Positions 1 through 6,690 are shown, counted from the stretch's first letter. The stretch: 7,866 nucleotides of DNA from Burkholderiales bacterium (GCA_903643055.1 CAHJWV010000328.1:1-7866), one strand, 5' to 3'. Numbers and translations are program-made. Notes: generated by a model not told the origin, from the sequence alone.

Positions 1-1130
1 TTTTCATTGCTGTATTTCTTGTTGTCGTGCGTCAGGATGCGATACCACGCGCCATGCTGATGGTCGACGAAATGGGCCCATGAATAAGCCCACAGCTTGT
101 CGTACCACTGCCAGTAACTTTCGTCGCCGGTGCGCACCGCCAGCACCGCCGCGGTGGCCAGGCTTTCGGCCTGGACCCAGAAGTACTTGTCGTTGTCGCA
201 AATGCTGTTGTCGGGCGCGAAGCCGTAGTACAGGCCGCCGTGCTGCGCATCCCAGGCGCTGTCGACCGCTGCGGTAAACAGTTCGCGGGCGCGTGGCAGC
301 AGCCAGTCGCTCGCGCGGTGCCGCTCCAGGATCAGCAGCAGCTTGGCCCATTCGGTCAGGTGGCCGGGCTGATAGCCCCAGGGGCGGAAGATGTTGGTCT
401 TGTCGTCGCGGTTGTAGTCCCAGTCGATCGACCAGTCGGCGCGGTAGTGTTCCCAGATCAGGCCGCCTGCGAGCGCAGCTTGGCGCACGGTAATCGCCTT
501 CGCCAGCGTTTCGGCACGGTCGAGAAAGCGCGTGTCGTTCGTGGCTTCGAAGGCGGCCAGCATGGCCTCGCACGCATGCATGTTGGCGTTCTGGCCGCGG
601 TAGGCGCCCACCACCCAATCGGCGCTGGCTTCATCGGCATAGAGGCCGTGCGCCGGCTCCCAGAAATGCGCTTCCATCAGCGCGAAGGTTTCATGCAAAC
701 CTTCTCGGGCTTCTTCGATGCCGGCCATCAAGGCATGGGCATGGGCCAGCAGCACGAAGGCCAGGCCGTAGCAATGGTTGGTGGCATCGGTGACGCGGGC
801 CTTGCCGTCTTCCCAGTGCAGCTGCCAGGCGTAGCCGCCGGTCGCAGGGTTGCGGTGCACGTCGCGCAGGAAGCGCAAGCCGTGGCGGGCGGCTTCCTTC
901 CAGTCGTCGCGCTGGTAGCGGCGTGCGGCCATCGCGTGGTTGAACACGAAGCGGGTGCTGCTGACCAGATGCCGGGTGTGGCGGTCGTAGACCTGTCCGT
1001 CATCGAGGTAGAAATGGAAGAAGCCTCCGCTCGCATCGAAGCTGCGGCCTTGGTAGAAGGCCATCGTGTGCAGGATGTGCCGATCCAGGAAATCGGCAGA
1101 GCGGAAGTCGATCGATGTGGTTGAGTTCAT
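1..1130 (-). CDS. AGE-family sugar epimerase/isomerase (mannose isomerase/YihS-like), 3' end beyond window
   Basis: An open frame of 376 codons runs from ATG at 1130 to the left edge without a stop; family members are about 390-420 residues, so roughly the last tenth is missing. The start is supported by GGAGG at 1143-1139, 8 bases upstream. The protein shows the alpha/alpha-barrel signatures of the N-acylglucosamine 2-epimerase superfamily: TRFVFN (R60), NHCYG (H119), NANMHACEA (H185), GHLTEWAK (H257, E260) and HGAWYR (H359). These match in order the Arg/His/Glu/His active-site set known from YihS and related aldose-ketose isomerases. No signal peptide is seen, so it is cytoplasmic. It is the last visible gene of the sugar ABC importer operon, 16 bases after the ATPase gene, which suggests it acts on the imported sugar. 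Mannose-to-fructose isomerisation is the best guess; epimerisation of another aldose (cellobiose or N-acylglucosamine 2-epimerase) is possible. Family is confident, substrate is inferred. Confidence 0.9.
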   Translation of the reverse strand, partial: MNSTTSIDFRSADFLDRHILHTMAFYQGRSFDASGGFFHFYLDDGQVYDRHTRHLVSSTRFVFNHAMAARRYQRDDWKEAARHGLRFLRDVHRNPATGGYAWQLHWEDGKARVTDATNHCYGLAFVLLAHAHALMAGIEEAREGLHETFALMEAHFWEPAHGLYADEASADWVVGAYRGQNANMHACEAMLAAFEATNDTRFLDRAETLAKAITVRQAALAGGLIWEHYRADWSIDWDYNRDDKTNIFRPWGYQPGHLTEWAKLLLILERHRASDWLLPRARELFTAAVDSAWDAQHGGLYYGFAPDNSICDNDKYFWVQAESLATAAVLAVRTGDESYWQWYDKLWAYSWAHFVDHQHGAWYRILTHDNKKYSNE

Positions 1131-1146
1131 GTCGATCGCCTCCGGG

Positions 1147-2211
1147 TCAAGCGACGCGTTGTTCGCTTTGGCCGTCGAACAAATGGGCGTCTTGCGGTGC
1201 CCAGGCGAGGAACACGCGGTCGCCGACCGACTGATGCACCTTGCCCGGCACGCGCGCGACCAGCTTGCCGACTTCGGTTTCGACCATCGCATAGGTCTCC
1301 GGGCCGGTGGGCTCGATCATCGTCAGCGTGCCGGCCAGGCCGTTGTCGGCGAAGGCGATGGCTTCGGGGCGCAGGCCGTAGGTCACACCCTTGGCTTTCG
1401 ATCCTTCGAGCGCCTGGCGCTGCGCTTGGGTCAGCAGCAGGTCGAAGCCTTTGGCCTGCAGGCCGTTGGCAGCGCGCTCGCCGGTCACCATGTTCATCGC
1501 CGGTGAGCCGATGAACTCGGCGACGAAGCGGGTCGCCGGGCGCGAGTAGATGTCGTCGGGCGTGCCGAACTGCTGCACGATGCCATCGCGCATCACCGCG
1601 ATGCGGTCGCCCAGCGTCATTGCTTCGACCTGATCGTGGGTCACGTAGACGGTGGTGGTCTGCGTGCGCTGATGCAGCAGCTTGATTTCGGCGCGCATCT
1701 CGACGCGCAGCTTGGCGTCGAGGTTGGACAGCGGCTCATCGAACAGGAACAGCTTCGGGTCGCGCGCCAATGCGCGGCCCATGGCTACGCGTTGACGCTG
1801 GCCGCCTGACAGCTGGCCCGGCTTGCGGTCGAGCAGATGCTCGATCTGCAGCATCTTCGAGACGCGCTTGATCGCTTCTTCGCGCTGGGGCTTGGGCACG
1901 TTGCGCATCTCGAGGCCGAAGCTGATGTTCTGCGCCACGTTCATGTTCGGGTAGAGCGCGTAGCTCTGGAACACCATCGCGATGTCGCGGTCCTTGGGGA
2001 GCGCGTAGGTGATGTCGCGGTCGGCGATGTGGATCGAACCGGTGGTCGGGGTGTCCAGGCCGGCGATCATGTTGAGCAGCGTGCTCTTGCCGCAGCCCGA
2101 GGGGCCGACGAGGATCAGGAATTCACCGGCTTCGACTTCGATGTCGATACCTTTGAGGATGTCGACCGGCCCGAAGCTCTTGCGGACATTGCGGATGGAA
2201 AGTGCGCCCAT
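1147..2211 (-). CDS. gtsD: Sugar ABC importer ATP-binding protein (MalK/UgpC/GtsD type)
   Basis: A 354-residue CUT1-family ATPase that powers the importer encoded upstream in the operon. Visible motifs in order: Walker A GPSGCGKST (36-44), Q-loop Q82 in MVFQSYALYP, ABC signature LSGGQ (134-138), Walker B LFLFDEP (154-160, with D158 and catalytic E159), D-loop SNLD (162-165) and H-loop H192 in VTHDQ. Residues from about 240 to the end form the C-terminal OB/TOBE regulatory domain typical of MalK, and the length is normal for this subfamily. Start ATG at 2211 has GGAGA at 2221-2217 with 5-base spacing. It follows the second permease gene after an 87-base gap with a strong hairpin and precedes the AGE isomerase by 16 bases. 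Automatic pipelines often call such proteins UgpC or MalK; the neighbours argue for the glucose/mannose (Gts) type. The exact sugar cannot be read from the ATPase. Confidence 0.95.
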   Translation of the reverse strand: MGALSIRNVRKSFGPVDILKGIDIEVEAGEFLILVGPSGCGKSTLLNMIAGLDTPTTGSIHIADRDITYALPKDRDIAMVFQSYALYPNMNVAQNISFGLEMRNVPKPQREEAIKRVSKMLQIEHLLDRKPGQLSGGQRQRVAMGRALARDPKLFLFDEPLSNLDAKLRVEMRAEIKLLHQRTQTTTVYVTHDQVEAMTLGDRIAVMRDGIVQQFGTPDDIYSRPATRFVAEFIGSPAMNMVTGERAANGLQAKGFDLLLTQAQRQALEGSKAKGVTYGLRPEAIAFADNGLAGTLTMIEPTGPETYAMVETEVGKLVARVPGKVHQSVGDRVFLAWAPQDAHLFDGQSEQRVA

Positions 2212-2247
2212 GCGGGTCTCCGATTGATTGCTCTGTGTTCTTCAGGA

Positions 2248-2275
2248 GCCGCGCGGCCAGCATGGGCCGCGCGGC
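2248..2275 (-). repeat. Perfect 11-bp hairpin between the second permease and ATPase genes
   Basis: The arms GCCGCGCGGCC (2248-2258) and GGCCGCGCGGC (2265-2275) are exactly complementary with a 6-base loop. In the minus-strand transcript it lies downstream of the permease stop codon and about 36 bases before the ATPase ATG. No U-tract follows, so it is not a classical intrinsic terminator. An mRNA-stability or partial-attenuation role within the operon is inferred. A second small dyad, GGGCTG/CAGCCC (2291-2296 and 2300-2305, 3-base loop), spans the permease stop codon just upstream. Confidence 0.75.
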
Positions 2276-2298
2276 ATTGATTTGCCAGTGGGGCTGGA

Positions 2299-3234
2299 TC
2301 AGCCCTTGACGGCGCCGGCCGTCAGGCCACGCACGAAATACTTGCCAGCCACGATGTAGACGAACAGCGTGGGCAGGCCGGCGATCATCGCGGCGGCCAT
2401 GTCGACGTTGTATTCCTTGACCGAACTCGTGGTGTTGGCCAGGTTGTTCAGGCCGACCGTGACCGGCTTGGAGTCGCTGCCGGAGAACACGATGCCGTAC
2501 AGGAAGTCGTTCCAGATGTTCGTGAACTGCCAGATCAGCGTGACGACGAGGATCGGCGTCGACAGCGGCAGCACGATGCGCCAGAAGATGCGCCAGAAGC
2601 CGGCGCCATCGAGCATCGCCGCCTTCACCAGCTCGTCAGGCAGGCCGACATAGTAGTTTCGGAAGAAGAGGGTGGTCGAAGGCAGGCCGGCCAGCAAATG
2701 GATCAGCACGAGGCCCCACACTGAGCTGGCAATGCCCAGCCAGCCCAGTACCTGCGACATCGGCAGCAGCACGACCTGCATCGGCATGAACACGCCGAAC
2801 AACATCATCGCGAACATCACTTCGCTGCCGCGGAAGCGCCACTTGCTCAGCACGTAGCCATTGACGGCGCCGATGGCGGTAGAGATCAGCACGGCGGGGA
2901 TCACCATCATCACCGAGTTGTAGAAGAAGGGCTTCAAGCCGCTGCATTCGATGCCGGTACAGGCGGTGGACCAGGCTTTGCCCCAGGCTTCGAAGGTCGG
3001 CGCGGTGGGCAGCGACAGCAGGTTGCCTTCGCGGATCTGAGCCATGTCCTTCAAGGACGTGGTCAGCATCACATACATCGGCGTGAGGTAGAAGATGGCG
3101 AACAGCAGCAGCACCGACCACAGCACCACGCGGTGCCAGGTCAGCGACTGGAAGAACGTGGGCTTGCCGCTGACGGCAGACCGCAACGCCGTGGCGGGAA
3201 GAGGGGTCGGGCTCGTTGTCATCGGGGTGCTCAT
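2299..3234 (-). CDS. gtsC: Sugar ABC importer permease 2 (MalG/GtsC type)
   Basis: A 311-residue inner-membrane permease of the binding-protein-dependent CUT1 family. About six membrane segments are visible near residues 37-57, 105-128, 138-160, 170-190, 225-248 and 283-300. The cytoplasmic EAA loop that docks on the ATPase is clear: ELVKAAMLDGAG followed by FWRIVLPL (about 201-224). A periplasmic stretch between segments 1 and 2 (TACTGIECSGLKPFF) is, to my recollection, typical of the glucose/mannose GtsC branch and carries two cysteines, C92 and C97. The start at 3234 overlaps the stop of the first permease gene as ATGA, which implies translational coupling; a second in-frame ATG at 3222 has no better ribosome site. 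The same frame stays open upstream as far as about 4140, but that part is only a shadow of the first permease gene. Confidence 0.94.
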   Translation of the reverse strand: MSTPMTTSPTPLPATALRSAVSGKPTFFQSLTWHRVVLWSVLLLFAIFYLTPMYVMLTTSLKDMAQIREGNLLSLPTAPTFEAWGKAWSTACTGIECSGLKPFFYNSVMMVIPAVLISTAIGAVNGYVLSKWRFRGSEVMFAMMLFGVFMPMQVVLLPMSQVLGWLGIASSVWGLVLIHLLAGLPSTTLFFRNYYVGLPDELVKAAMLDGAGFWRIFWRIVLPLSTPILVVTLIWQFTNIWNDFLYGIVFSGSDSKPVTVGLNNLANTTSSVKEYNVDMAAAMIAGLPTLFVYIVAGKYFVRGLTAGAVKG

Positions 3235-4118
3235 TTCTTGGTCCGCAGCTCGGAGTAGAGGTACGGAACGACGATCGCTGCCACGGTGGCCAGCATGATG
3301 GTGGCCGACGCGGCGCCCAGGCCGATCTGGCCGCGGGAGAAGGCCATCGTGTACATGAAGGTCGCAGGCAGATCGGTCGAGAAGCCGGGGCCGCCGGCGG
3401 TCAGCGCCATCACCAGGTCGAAGCTCTTGATCGCGAGGTGCGACAGCACCATCAACGTGCTGAAGAACACCGGGCGCAGGCTCGGCACGATGATGCGCCA
3501 GTAGATGCGCGGCAGGCTGGCGCCGTCGATCTGCGCGGCCTTCAGGATGGAGTCGTCGATGCCACGCAGGCCGGCAAGGAACAGCGCCATCACGAAGCCC
3601 GAACTCTGCCAGACACCGGCAATCACCACGGTATAGATGGCCATGTCGGGATTGACGAGCCAGTCGAAGTGGAAGGAGGTCCAGCCCAGTTCCTGCATGA
3701 CCTTCTCCAGCCCGAGGCCGGGGTTCAGGATCCACTTCCAGGCGGTCCCGGTCACGATGAAGCTCAATGCCATCGGATAGAGGTAGACGGTGCGAAGCAC
3801 GCCTTCGGCGCGGATCTTCTGGTCGAGCAAGATGGCCAGCAACAGGCCGATGGCCATGCCGAAGAAGATGAACAGGCCCCCGAAGATGCCGAGGTTGGTC
3901 AGCGCGACCCACCAGCGGTCGCTCTCGAACAGCGTGGTGTATTGCTGAAGGCCAACGAAACTGTAGTTGGGCAGCAGGCGCGAAGCCGTGAACGAGAGGT
4001 AACCGTTCCAGGCAATAAGGCCGTAGATGAAGAAGAAGGCCAGGATGAACGACGGCGCGATGACCAACTTGGGCATCCAGGCGCTCAGCCTTGCGGCGGG
4101 TGTGTGTGCGGTGGTCAT
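3231..4118 (-). CDS. gtsB: Sugar ABC importer permease 1 (MalF/GtsB type)
   Basis: A 295-residue inner-membrane permease that pairs with the following gene product to form the translocation channel. Hydrophobic segments lie near residues 17-37, 75-98, 108-130, 160-183, 214-235 and 266-287. The EAA loop is present (SILKAAQIDGAS then YWRIIVPSL, about 190-213), with the conserved Gly about nine residues before the Ile-Val-Pro. It lacks the large extra N-terminal domain of E. coli MalF, as is usual for GtsB and other CUT1 permeases. Start ATG at 4118 has only a weak purine stretch upstream (GCGAG), so translation initiation may be modest. The gene follows the binding-protein gene after a 171-base gap containing hairpins and a C/U-rich repeat, and it ends in a 4-base ATGA overlap with the next permease gene. 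Confidence 0.94.
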   Translation of the reverse strand: MTTAHTPAARLSAWMPKLVIAPSFILAFFFIYGLIAWNGYLSFTASRLLPNYSFVGLQQYTTLFESDRWWVALTNLGIFGGLFIFFGMAIGLLLAILLDQKIRAEGVLRTVYLYPMALSFIVTGTAWKWILNPGLGLEKVMQELGWTSFHFDWLVNPDMAIYTVVIAGVWQSSGFVMALFLAGLRGIDDSILKAAQIDGASLPRIYWRIIVPSLRPVFFSTLMVLSHLAIKSFDLVMALTAGGPGFSTDLPATFMYTMAFSRGQIGLGAASATIMLATVAAIVVPYLYSELRTKK

Positions 4119-4155
4119 GAACTCGCGGGCAAACGAACAAACAGGCGGGAAGGGG

Positions 4156-4183
4156 CGAAAAGAGCAGGGCGAAAAGAACAGGG
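4156..4183 (-). repeat. 14-bp tandem repeat, pyrimidine-rich in the transcript
   Basis: On the plus strand CGAAAAGAGCAGGG (4156-4169) is followed directly by CGAAAAGAACAGGG (4170-4183), differing at one base. In the minus-strand mRNA this reads as C/U-rich, G-poor sequence, and the pyrimidine-rich character continues to about 4126, just before the gtsB start. It lies downstream of the hairpins after gtsA. Such unstructured C-rich RNA could be a Rho-loading or RNA-binding site; that role is inferred only. Confidence 0.6.
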
Positions 4184-4199
4184 TTTACGCGACTCTGGA

Positions 4200-4244
4200 T
4201 CGCTACAAGCGAACAGCCCTCACCGCCATGAAGCGGTGAGGGCT
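4200..4244 (-). repeat. Intercistronic hairpin (perfect 12-bp stem) plus a small adjacent hairpin
   Basis: The main stem pairs AGCCCTCACCGC (4215-4226) with GCGGTGAGGGCT (4233-4244) across a 6-base loop with no mismatch. Next to it lies a small stem, TCGCT (4200-4204) with AGCGA (4208-4212). In the minus-strand transcript these lie between the gtsA stop and gtsB start. No run of U follows the 12-bp stem, so a simple intrinsic terminator is unlikely. By analogy with the malE-malF intergenic structures of enteric bacteria, they could protect the 3' end of the binding-protein message and raise its level above the permeases. Confidence 0.75.
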
Positions 4245-4248
4245 TGAG

Positions 4249-4272
4249 GCAAACCTCTTAGCGAGAGGTTGC
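4249..4272 (-). repeat. Hairpin immediately downstream of the binding-protein gene
   Basis: AACCTCT (4252-4258) pairs with AGAGGTT (4264-4270) across a 5-base loop. The stem extends by GC/GC (4249-4250 with 4271-4272) if one A is bulged. It begins 18 bases after the gtsA stop codon in the direction of transcription and is followed within 5 bases by the 12-bp hairpin, forming a tandem array. No U-tract follows, so a processing or stability role is more likely than full termination. Confidence 0.6.
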
Positions 4273-4289
4273 GCTAGATGCCTTGACGA

Positions 4290-5552
4290 TCACTTCGTCT
4301 TGGCAGCAGCAACCAGCTTGTCCAACGTGGCTGCGTTGGTGGCCTTGTCGTCGTTCCAGAATTGCGAAACGACGTCTTTGATGGCGCCTTCTACAGCGGA
4401 AGGAACCGCCATGCCGTGGGCGATCGACGGCAGCAGCGTGCCAGACTTGGAGGTCGATACGAAATCGGCTGCCGAGGTCTTGGCGCAGGAGTCGAACTTG
4501 GACAGGTCCATGTTCAGGCGAACCGGGATCGAGCCCTTGTTCAGGTTGAACACCTCTTGGAACTCAGGCGACATGATCGCGGTGGCCAGGTCTTGCTGGG
4601 CCTTCTGGTTCGCCGGGTCCTTCAGCTTGAACAGCGCGAAGCTGTCGACGTTGTAGGTGTAGTCCTTGGCGGTACCAGGGGCTGCCACGCAGTTGAAGTC
4701 TTTGCCAGGAACCTTGCCTGCAGCAAGGAACTCGCCCTTGGCCCAGTCACCCATGATCTGCATGCCGGCTTCGCCCTTGATGACCATCGCGGTAGCGAGG
4801 TTCCAGTCGCGGCCCGGAGCGTTCTTGTCGGTATAGGTCTTGACCTTCTTGAAGGTGGTCAAGACCTTGTCCATCGTCGGGCTCTTCAGCGTGGCAGCGT
4901 CGAGCTGCACGAAGGCCTTCTTGTAGAACTCGGCACCACCCACGCCCAAAGCAACTGCTTCGAAGGTGGTGAAGTCTTGCCAGTTCTGGCCGCCGTGGGC
5001 GATCGGGATGATGCCGGCCTTCTTCAGGGCTTCAGCTGCGACGAAGAACTCGTCCCAGGTGGTCGGCACTTTGGCATTGGCCTTCTTGAAGGCTTCCGGG
5101 TTGGTCCAGAGCCAGTTCACGCGGTGCACATTGACTGGTGCGGCAACGTAATGGCCTTCGTACTTCAGGCCATCAGCGATGGCCTTGGGCAGCAGCTCGT
5201 CCCACTTGCCGGCCTTGGCGACGTCGTCCATGTTGCTCAGGACGCCTTCCTTGGCCCATTCCTGGATCGACGGGCCCTTGATCTGCGCAGCAGCCGGGGC
5301 ATTGCCCGACACCACACGCGACTTCAGCACGGTCATCGCAGAGTCGCCTGCGCCGCCGGCCACGGCGAAGTCTTTCCAGGTGTGGCCTTTTTGCTGCATC
5401 GTGGCCTTCAGTGCGGAAGCCGCCTTGGCTTCGCCCCCGGAAGTCCACCAGTGGAGGACCTCAACTTCACCGGCTTGTGCGAGCGTGGCGCTCAGCAGCC
5501 CTGCAGCCACCAAGGCCAGCGTTGAGGCACGTACGGAAATCGTTTTTGACAT
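4290..5552 (-). CDS. gtsA: Periplasmic glucose/mannose-type sugar-binding protein of ABC importer
   Basis: A 420-residue solute-binding protein that captures sugar in the periplasm for the permeases encoded next. The N-terminus has a Sec signal peptide: Lys/Arg-containing start, hydrophobic core at about 11-22 and an AQA/G cleavage site after residue 27. The mature start carries HWWTSGGE (34-41), followed by [50 protein letters not shown] and NKGSIPVR. This series of blocks closely resembles, from memory, the Pseudomonas GtsA glucose-binding protein. W35, W36, E41, K92, K339 and H379 sit where I recall sugar contacts in that protein. Two cysteines (C288, C356) may form a disulfide. Start ATG at 5552 is chosen for its AGGAGA site at 5562-5557; a TTG at 5570 in frame lacks such a site. 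It is the promoter-proximal gene of the operon. Glucose versus mannose preference is not decided by sequence alone. Confidence 0.95.
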   Translation of the reverse strand: MSKTISVRASTLALVAAGLLSATLAQAGEVEVLHWWTSGGEAKAASALKATMQQKGHTWKDFAVAGGAGDSAMTVLKSRVVSGNAPAAAQIKGPSIQEWAKEGVLSNMDDVAKAGKWDELLPKAIADGLKYEGHYVAAPVNVHRVNWLWTNPEAFKKANAKVPTTWDEFFVAAEALKKAGIIPIAHGGQNWQDFTTFEAVALGVGGAEFYKKAFVQLDAATLKSPTMDKVLTTFKKVKTYTDKNAPGRDWNLATAMVIKGEAGMQIMGDWAKGEFLAAGKVPGKDFNCVAAPGTAKDYTYNVDSFALFKLKDPANQKAQQDLATAIMSPEFQEVFNLNKGSIPVRLNMDLSKFDSCAKTSAADFVSTSKSGTLLPSIAHGMAVPSAVEGAIKDVVSQFWNDDKATNAATLDKLVAAAKTK

Positions 5553-5556
5553 GTTG

Positions 5557-5562
5557 TCTCCT
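5557..5562 (-). promoter_or_regulatory. Ribosome binding site of gtsA
   Basis: AGGAGA on the minus strand ends 4 bases before the ATG at 5552. It is a near-consensus Shine-Dalgarno sequence and fixes this ATG as the start over the in-frame TTG at 5570, which lies upstream of it. Confidence 0.85.
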
Positions 5563-5610
5563 GAGTTCAAATGGCACTTGATGGCACAAGCCGTCCGTCA
5601 AGCGCTGGCG

Positions 5611-5639
5611 ATGTTAAGCATTCATTAAACTTATATCAA
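5611..5639 (-). promoter_or_regulatory. Predicted sigma70 promoter of the sugar-uptake operon
   Basis: On the minus strand a -35 box TTGATA (5639-5634, 5 of 6 to consensus) is separated by exactly 17 bases from a -10 box TAACAT (5616-5611, 4 of 6). It sits in the only clearly AT-rich patch of the intergenic region. The expected transcript start is near 5604, giving a leader of about 50 bases before the gtsA ATG. The spacer contains an imperfect dyad (GTTTAA and CTTAAC separated by 6 bases) that could bind a regulator, though no regulator gene is in the window. Predicted by inspection only. Confidence 0.6.
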
Positions 5640-5750
5640 TAGAGAGTCAGCCTGGGACTTTCCCTTGCTTCCCAACGATCGATCGGGATGGCAAAGCAGG
5701 GCGTCTGAAGCCCTGTCTCGATGCCGCCCGGCCTGTGACCTTACCGAACC

Positions 5751-6509
5751 ATGAGCGATTCATCTCCTTCCCCTGGCCTGCTAACAGCCCCCTCACGCGG
5801 GCCCCGTCATGGCCGGCTCGATGCGCTGAGGGGCATGGCCATCGTCTGGATGGCGATGTTCCATTTTTGCTTCGACCTCAACCATTTCCATTTCATCCGT
5901 CAGAACTTCTACATCGATCCGGTCTGGACGGTGCAGCGCGCCTGCATCGTGACGCTGTTCATGTTCTGCGCGGGAGCCGGCCAGGCCGTGGCTCACGAGC
6001 AGGGGCAGGGCTGGGCGCGCTTCTGGCGGCGCTGGGCGCAAGTGGCCGGCTGCGCGTTGCTGGTCACGCTGGGTTCGTGGTGGATGTTCCCGCGCAGCTA
6101 CATCAGCTTCGGCGTGCTGCATGGCTTCGCGCTCCTGCTGATCATTGCCAGGGTGACGGCCGGTGCGGGCGGGTGGCTGCTGCCGCTGGGCCTGCTCGCG
6201 GTGTGCTTGCCGCAATGGGTGCAGCACCCCTTCTTCGACAGCCGCTGGACCAACTGGGTCGGGCTGATCACGCACAAGCCGGTGACGGAAGACTATGCGC
6301 CGATCCTGCCGTGGCTCGGCGTCGTGTGGTGGGGCGTGGCGTTGGGCCGCTGGGTGCTGGCGAAGCGGCCGCACTGGTTGACCGGGCCGGTGCCCACTGT
6401 GCTAAGCCCTCTGGCGGCGCTGGGCCGCTGGTCGCTCAGCTTCTACATGCTGCACCAGCCGGTGCTGATCGGCGCATTGATGGCGATCGTGGCCTTGCGC
6501 GGCGGTTGA
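5751..6509 (+). CDS. DUF1624 / heparan-alpha-glucosaminide N-acetyltransferase-like membrane protein
   Basis: A 252-residue polytopic inner-membrane protein. Family hallmarks are visible in order: RLDALRGMAIVWMAMFHF (about 22-39) leading into FDLNHF, a Thr-Leu-Phe-Met-Phe-Cys-Ala-Gly membrane segment (68-75), YISFGVLHGFAL (117-128), EDYAPILPWLGV (180-191) and LGRWSLSFYMLHQPVLI (224-240). These fit the bacterial DUF1624/HGSNAT-like family, whose eukaryotic relatives transfer acetyl groups across a membrane to a sugar amine; the bacterial substrate is generally unknown. About six to seven membrane segments are likely. An in-frame stop at 5736-5738 makes ATG 5751 the first usable start; no strong ribosome site precedes it. 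It is transcribed divergently from the sugar operon, with 198 bases between the two starts. A functional link to sugar uptake is not shown. Other acyltransferase-3-like families are a less good match. Confidence 0.82.
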   Translation: MSDSSPSPGLLTAPSRGPRHGRLDALRGMAIVWMAMFHFCFDLNHFHFIRQNFYIDPVWTVQRACIVTLFMFCAGAGQAVAHEQGQGWARFWRRWAQVAGCALLVTLGSWWMFPRSYISFGVLHGFALLLIIARVTAGAGGWLLPLGLLAVCLPQWVQHPFFDSRWTNWVGLITHKPVTEDYAPILPWLGVVWWGVALGRWVLAKRPHWLTGPVPTVLSPLAALGRWSLSFYMLHQPVLIGALMAIVALRGG

Positions 6510-6690
6510 TATGCGCGAGCGGAGTGACGAAGGAGCGGTGCAACGCCGCAAGCCTGTGTGGCGGTCGGGCGCGCAGTTATCTATATAGAAGCGCAGTGCG
6601 GGTGGACGGAAGAAATCGGTCGACCGCTTCGTCAGCAGCTGGGACATGGGCCTGACAAAGTCCATTGGGATGGCGCCGCTTCGCGACGTC

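Noticed and set aside
240..1124. Plus-strand open frame of 294 codons opposite the AGE-family gene
   Set aside because: The minus strand carries the full set of AGE catalytic motifs; the plus frame is a shadow with no recognisable domain.
3235..4140. Apparent 5' extension of the second permease frame, which would make a 613-residue fusion
   Set aside because: The extension overlaps gtsB in another frame, is rich in Arg/His/Pro with no membrane segments, and the ATGA overlap at 3231-3234 gives a natural start.
4215..4244. Hairpin as an intrinsic terminator ending the operon after gtsA
   Set aside because: No U-tract follows the stem in the transcript, and the next genes are clearly partners of gtsA on the same strand without an obvious promoter of their own.
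3216..4247. Long plus-strand open frame of 343 codons across the first permease gene
   Set aside because: It is antisense to a well-supported permease, has low-complexity charged composition typical of GC-rich shadow frames, and shows no family motif.
4362..5525. Plus-strand open frame of 387 codons opposite gtsA
   Set aside because: It lies entirely within the strongly supported binding-protein gene and has shadow-like composition.
6511..6588. Plus-strand 25-codon frame (ATG at 6511, TAG at 6586) just after the DUF1624 stop
   Set aside because: Very short, basic, no ribosome site beyond the preceding gene's tail and no recognisable similarity.
6565..6605. Possible tRNA or promoter in the AT patch
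   Set aside because: No T-arm or cloverleaf pairing is present, and no -35 element lies at proper spacing on either strand.
6402..6665. Minus-strand 87-codon frame starting MDFVRP
   Set aside because: It overlaps the 3' end of the DUF1624 gene, has no clear ribosome site and turns into Arg/Gln/His-rich shadow sequence.
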